Below, in pieces: positions 61,091 to 64,000 of a stretch of 64,000 nt of DNA. The number at the start of each line of letters is the position of its first letter. Positions within the stretch are counted from its first letter, which is position 1. Location: assembly GCF_008642375.1 (NCBI RefSeq), contig NZ_CP029194.1, forward strand, positions 4,216,001-4,280,000, written 5' to 3'. The DNA is from Streptomyces venezuelae (GTDB lineage: Bacteria > Actinomycetota > Actinomycetes > Streptomycetales > Streptomycetaceae). The translations under genes and the position numbers were made by a program. The notes beneath the pieces were generated by a model. It saw nothing but the letters and a program-made list of their open reading frames with translations, was not told where the DNA came from and made no database searches.

Positions 61091-64000
61091 TCAGGCCCCG
61101 GACACGGCCCGGTCCGTCCCTGCCCCGACGACGAGCAGATCGGTCTCCCGTTCCTGCTCCAGCATCCGGCGCAGCGGGCCCTCCGCCTCCGCCAGCTCGG
61201 CGTACGGACCGCGCTGCACGGTCCGGCCCTCGGCCAGGACCACCACCTCGTCGACGGCGTCGAGCCCGTGCAGCCGGTGGGTGATGAGGACGGTGGTACG
61301 GCCCTCGGTGGCCCGGAGCAGGTCGTCGGTGAGCGCGTCGGCGGTGGCCAGGTCGAGGTGTTCGGCCGGCTCGTCGAGGACGAGGACGGGGAAGTCGGCC
61401 AGCAGGGCGCGGGCGAGCGCGAGGCGCTGCCGCTGGCCGCCGGAGAGCCGGGAGCCGTGCTCGCCCACGAGGGTGTCGAGCCCGGCCGGAAGGCCGTTCA
61501 CCCAGTCAAGGAGACGGGCCCGGCGCAGCGCGTCGCGCAGTTCCTCGTCACTCGCCCCGACCTTCGCGAGCCGCAGGTTCTCGCGGACGGAACTGTCGAA
61601 GATGTGGGCGTCCTGGGCGCAGAGGCCGACGAACCGCCGGACCGCGTCGCCGTCGAGCTCCCAGGCGGGCACGCCACCGATCCGGTACATGCCGTTCTCC
61701 ACGTCCAGGAACCGCAACAGCACCTGGGCCAGAGTGGTCTTGCCGGAACCGGAGGCGCCGACGACGGCCACCCGGCGCCCGGCCTCCAGGGTGAGCCCGA
61801 AGTCAGCGAGCGCCACCCGGTCCTGCCCGGCGTGCCGGGCGGAGAGCCCGGCCAGCTCCAGCGGGAACGGATCCGCCGGGGGAGTCACGGGCACGGCCGG
61901 CTCGTGTACGGGGACGGGGGCGTCGAGCACCTCGAAGACCCGCTCGGCACTGTGCCGGACCCGCTGCCGGTACTGGACGGCGAGCGGCAGCCCGGTGACG
62001 GCCTCGAAGGCGGCGAGCGGGGTCAGGACGACCACGGCGAGGGCCACTCCGTCGAGCCGCCCGTCCCGTACGGCCTGGACACCGACGAGTGCGGCGGCCG
62101 CGACCGTCAGGCCGCAGACCGTCGCGGAGAGACCGGCGCCGAGCGCGGTGGCCGCGGCCTGGCGCGAGGCGATGGAGGTGAGGTGCCGGTCGGCGATCCG
62201 GGTGCGCTCGACCCGTCCGGGCAGCGCGCCCGCGACGGTCAGCTCGGCGCAGCCGCGGAGCAGGTCGGCCACCGCGGTCGCCAGGGCACCGCGCGCAGGG
62301 GCGAGTCGGCGCTCGGCCCGGCGGGCGACGGCCCCGCCGGCCGCCGGCACGGCGATTCCCGCGACGAGCAGGCCCACGGCGAGGACGGCCCCGGCCTCGG
62401 GCAGCATCCAGGCGGTGAACCCGGCGGAGACGACGCCCACGACGAGGGCGGCGCCCACCGGGAGCCACCAGCGCAGCCAGTAGTCCTGGAGCGCGTCGAC
62501 ATCCTGGACGAGCCGGGACAGCAGGTCTCCGCGCCGGGCGCGCCGCAGCCCTGCTGGGGCGATCCGCTCCAGGCGGCCGTAGACGGAAACCCGGAGCTCG
62601 GCGAGCATCCGGAGCACGGCGTCGTGCGAGACGAGCCGCTCGGCGTACCGGAAGACGGCCCGGCCGATGCCGAAGGCGCGCGTGGCCGTGACGGCCATCA
62701 TCAGATAGAGCACGGGCGGCTGTTCGGAGGCCCTGGAGATGAGCCAGCCGGACACGGCCATGAGCCCGACGGCGGAACCGAGGGCCAGGCTCCCGAGCAG
62801 CAGGGCGAGCGTCATGCGTCCCTTGAGCTCTCCTGCCATGTCCCGGACCCGCCCGAGCACCGACCGCCCGGAACCCGCCCCGGCCGCCTCGCCGGACAGG
62901 GCCTCCGAGTCCGCTCCCGCTTCCTCCTGGCCGGCCGAGTCCGAGTCGTACGACTCCGACCCGCCCGACCCCGACACGACAGAACCCGAAGACTCCGCGT
63001 CGGCCACGGCCCCGTTCCCGGCCCCGGCCCCTCCCGCCGCCGGAACCAGGCTCACCACCCGGTCCGCGACCGCGAGCAGCGCCGGACGGTGGACCACCAG
63101 CAGGACCGTCCGGCCGGCCGCGAGGCGCCGGACCGCGTCGACGACACCCGCCTCCGTCTCGCCGTCCAGCGCGGCCGTCGGCTCGTCGAGCAGCAGCAGA
63201 GGCCGGTCGGCCAGGAACGCCCGGGCGAGCGCCAGACGTTGCCGCTGGCCCGCCGAAAGACCGGCGCCGTCCTCGCCGAGCAGGGTGTCGAGCCCCTCCG
63301 GAAGCCCCGCGACGAACCCGTCCGCCCCGGCGTCCCGCAAGGCTTCCCGTACGGCCTCGTCGGAGGCGTCCGGGCGGGCCAGCCGTACGTTCTCGGCGAT
63401 CGTCCCCGCGAAGAGGTACGGACGCTGCGGCACCCAGGCGATCCGCGACCGCCACACCTCCAGATCCAGCGACGCGAGCTCCTCGCCGCCGACCAGGACG
63501 GAGCCGCCCTCCTCCGGCGCCACGAAGCCGAGCAGCACATCGAGGAGCGTCGACTTCCCGACACCACTCGGGCCGACCAGGGCCACCGTCTCGCCGGACT
63601 CGACCGTCAGCGTCGCTGCGTCCAGCGCCGGTTCGGCGCGCCCCGTGTGCCGCACGGTCACCCGGTCGAGCTCCAGCCGCACGGACTCCGGAACCGCCCC
63701 CGTACCGCCGGCGCGTACCGGCTGCTCCAGAACCTCGAAGATCTCCTCCGCCGCAGCGAGCCCCTCGGCCGCCGCGTGGTACTGCGCGCCCACCTGCCGC
63801 AGGGGGAGGTAGGCCTCGGGCGCCAGGATCAGGATGACGAGCCCGGTGTACAGGTCGATCTCGCCGTGGACGAGCCGCATGCCGATGGTCACGGCGACGA
63901 GCGCGACCGACAGGGTCGCGAGGAGTTCCAGGGCGAAGGAGGAGAGGAACGCGATCCGCAGGGTGCGCATCGTCGCCTGCCGGTACTCCGAGGTGATCGT
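61091..64000 (-). CDS. cydCD: CydDC-type fused ABC thiol exporter (5' end outside window)
   Basis: At least 970 residues; the frame is open to the window edge (TITSEYRQAT precedes the first Met), so the N-terminal CydD part is missing. Order: end of CydD membrane domain, nucleotide-binding domain 1 (Walker A VGPSGVGKST, signature LSAGQRQRL, Walker B LLLDEPTAALD), a Gly/Ser-rich linker (GAGAGNGAVADAES...), six-helix CydC membrane domain, domain 2 (VGASGSGKTT, LSGGQRQRL, LVLDEPAEHLD). It exports thiols such as cysteine and glutathione and is needed for cytochrome bd assembly. cydAB should lie upstream, outside the window. The fusion is normal in actinobacteria. Confidence 0.92.
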   Translation of the reverse strand, partial: TITSEYRQATMRTLRIAFLSSFALELLATLSVALVAVTIGMRLVHGEIDLYTGLVILILAPEAYLPLRQVGAQYHAAAEGLAAAEEIFEVLEQPVRAGGTGAVPESVRLELDRVTVRHTGRAEPALDAATLTVESGETVALVGPSGVGKSTLLDVLLGFVAPEEGGSVLVGGEELASLDLEVWRSRIAWVPQRPYLFAGTIAENVRLARPDASDEAVREALRDAGADGFVAGLPEGLDTLLGEDGAGLSAGQRQRLALARAFLADRPLLLLDEPTAALDGETEAGVVDAVRRLAAGRTVLLVVHRPALLAVADRVVSLVPAAGGAGAGNGAVADAESSGSVVSGSGGSESYDSDSAGQEEAGADSEALSGEAAGAGSGRSVLGRVRDMAGELKGRMTLALLLGSLALGSAVGLMAVSGWLISRASEQPPVLYLMMAVTATRAFGIGRAVFRYAERLVSHDAVLRMLAELRVSVYGRLERIAPAGLRRARRGDLLSRLVQDVDALQDYWLRWWLPVGAALVVGVVSAGFTAWMLPEAGAVLAVGLLVAGIAVPAAGGAVARRAERRLAPARGALATAVADLLRGCAELTVAGALPGRVERTRIADRHLTSIASRQAAATALGAGLSATVCGLTVAAAALVGVQAVRDGRLDGVALAVVVLTPLAAFEAVTGLPLAVQYRQRVRHSAERVFEVLDAPVPVHEPAVPVTPPADPFPLELAGLSARHAGQDRVALADFGLTLEAGRRVAVVGASGSGKTTLAQVLLRFLDVENGMYRIGGVPAWELDGDAVRRFVGLCAQDAHIFDSSVRENLRLAKVGASDEELRDALRRARLLDWVNGLPAGLDTLVGEHGSRLSGGQRQRLALARALLADFPVLVLDEPAEHLDLATADALTDDLLRATEGRTTVLITHRLHGLDAVDEVVVLAEGRTVQRGPYAELAEAEGPLRRMLEQERETDLLVVGAGTDRAVSGA

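Overview
High-GC (roughly 70-73%) actinobacterial chromosome with GTG/ATG starts, strong GGAGG-type ribosome binding sites, stop/start overlaps and many Streptomyces-typical families (SSI-like inhibitor, SigE-type sigma factor, MHYT protein, DtpA/Sco/PCuAC copper cluster, 6C RNA, CydDC fusion). The gene order from the lpdA/serS/pheA/copper block to htrA and the acyl-CoA cluster looks like the core region around SCO3945-SCO4010 of Streptomyces coelicolor. That comparison is from memory, not from an alignment.

Region 1 (1-6730) is the right-hand part of an actinomycete integrative and conjugative element (AICE). It holds an FtsK/TraB-type DNA translocase (5' end outside the window), a GACAAG repeat cluster resembling a TraB recognition locus, a small Spd-like membrane protein, a PrimPol, a coupled 63-residue ORF, a DUF3631 ATPase, a 200-bp inverted array of TGTAGCGG/CCGCTACA sites, an excisionase and a tyrosine integrase. 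The element ends at the 3' end of tRNA-Arg(ACG); the other attachment half and the left part of the element lie outside the window.

Region 2 (6730-22000) has tRNA-Arg and tRNA-Ser(GCT), an SSI-like protease inhibitor with an unusual P1 residue, a very large degenerate PAS/kinase/receiver protein, a fatty acyl-CoA ligase, an ECF sigma factor, a DUF1906 secreted protein with a (GGGGCC)11 tract, and a five-gene operon. That operon matches, gene for gene and length for length, the mycobacterial igr steroid side-chain genes (ChsE1/ChsE2, ChsH1/ChsH2, Ltp2). A macro-domain protein and tRNA-Ser(TGA) follow.

Region 3 (22000-33600) carries signalling and envelope genes: MHYT protein, HtrA-like protease, GDPD, two RsbW-like ATPases, a GAF-PP2C phosphatase, a SEC-C protein, a 6C small RNA candidate, a catalytically degenerate PrimPol-like protein and PepP.

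Region 4 (33700-40000) is an extracytoplasmic copper-handling block: membrane protein, YcnI, Sco1, PCuAC, CopC-CopD and a Tat-exported DyP peroxidase. Region 5 (40000-47900) is housekeeping: pheA, serS, HAD hydrolase, rhomboid-like protein, lpdA, GntR regulator and MFS exporter. Region 6 (47980-64000) holds two interlocked ABC-2 exporters, an M24 peptidase plus an EphD-like hydrolase/SDR fusion, a MerR regulator, KptA, an F420-type luciferase-like oxidoreductase, a DUF6083 protein, a HAD hydrolase, a GAF histidine kinase and the 5'-truncated cydDC fusion.
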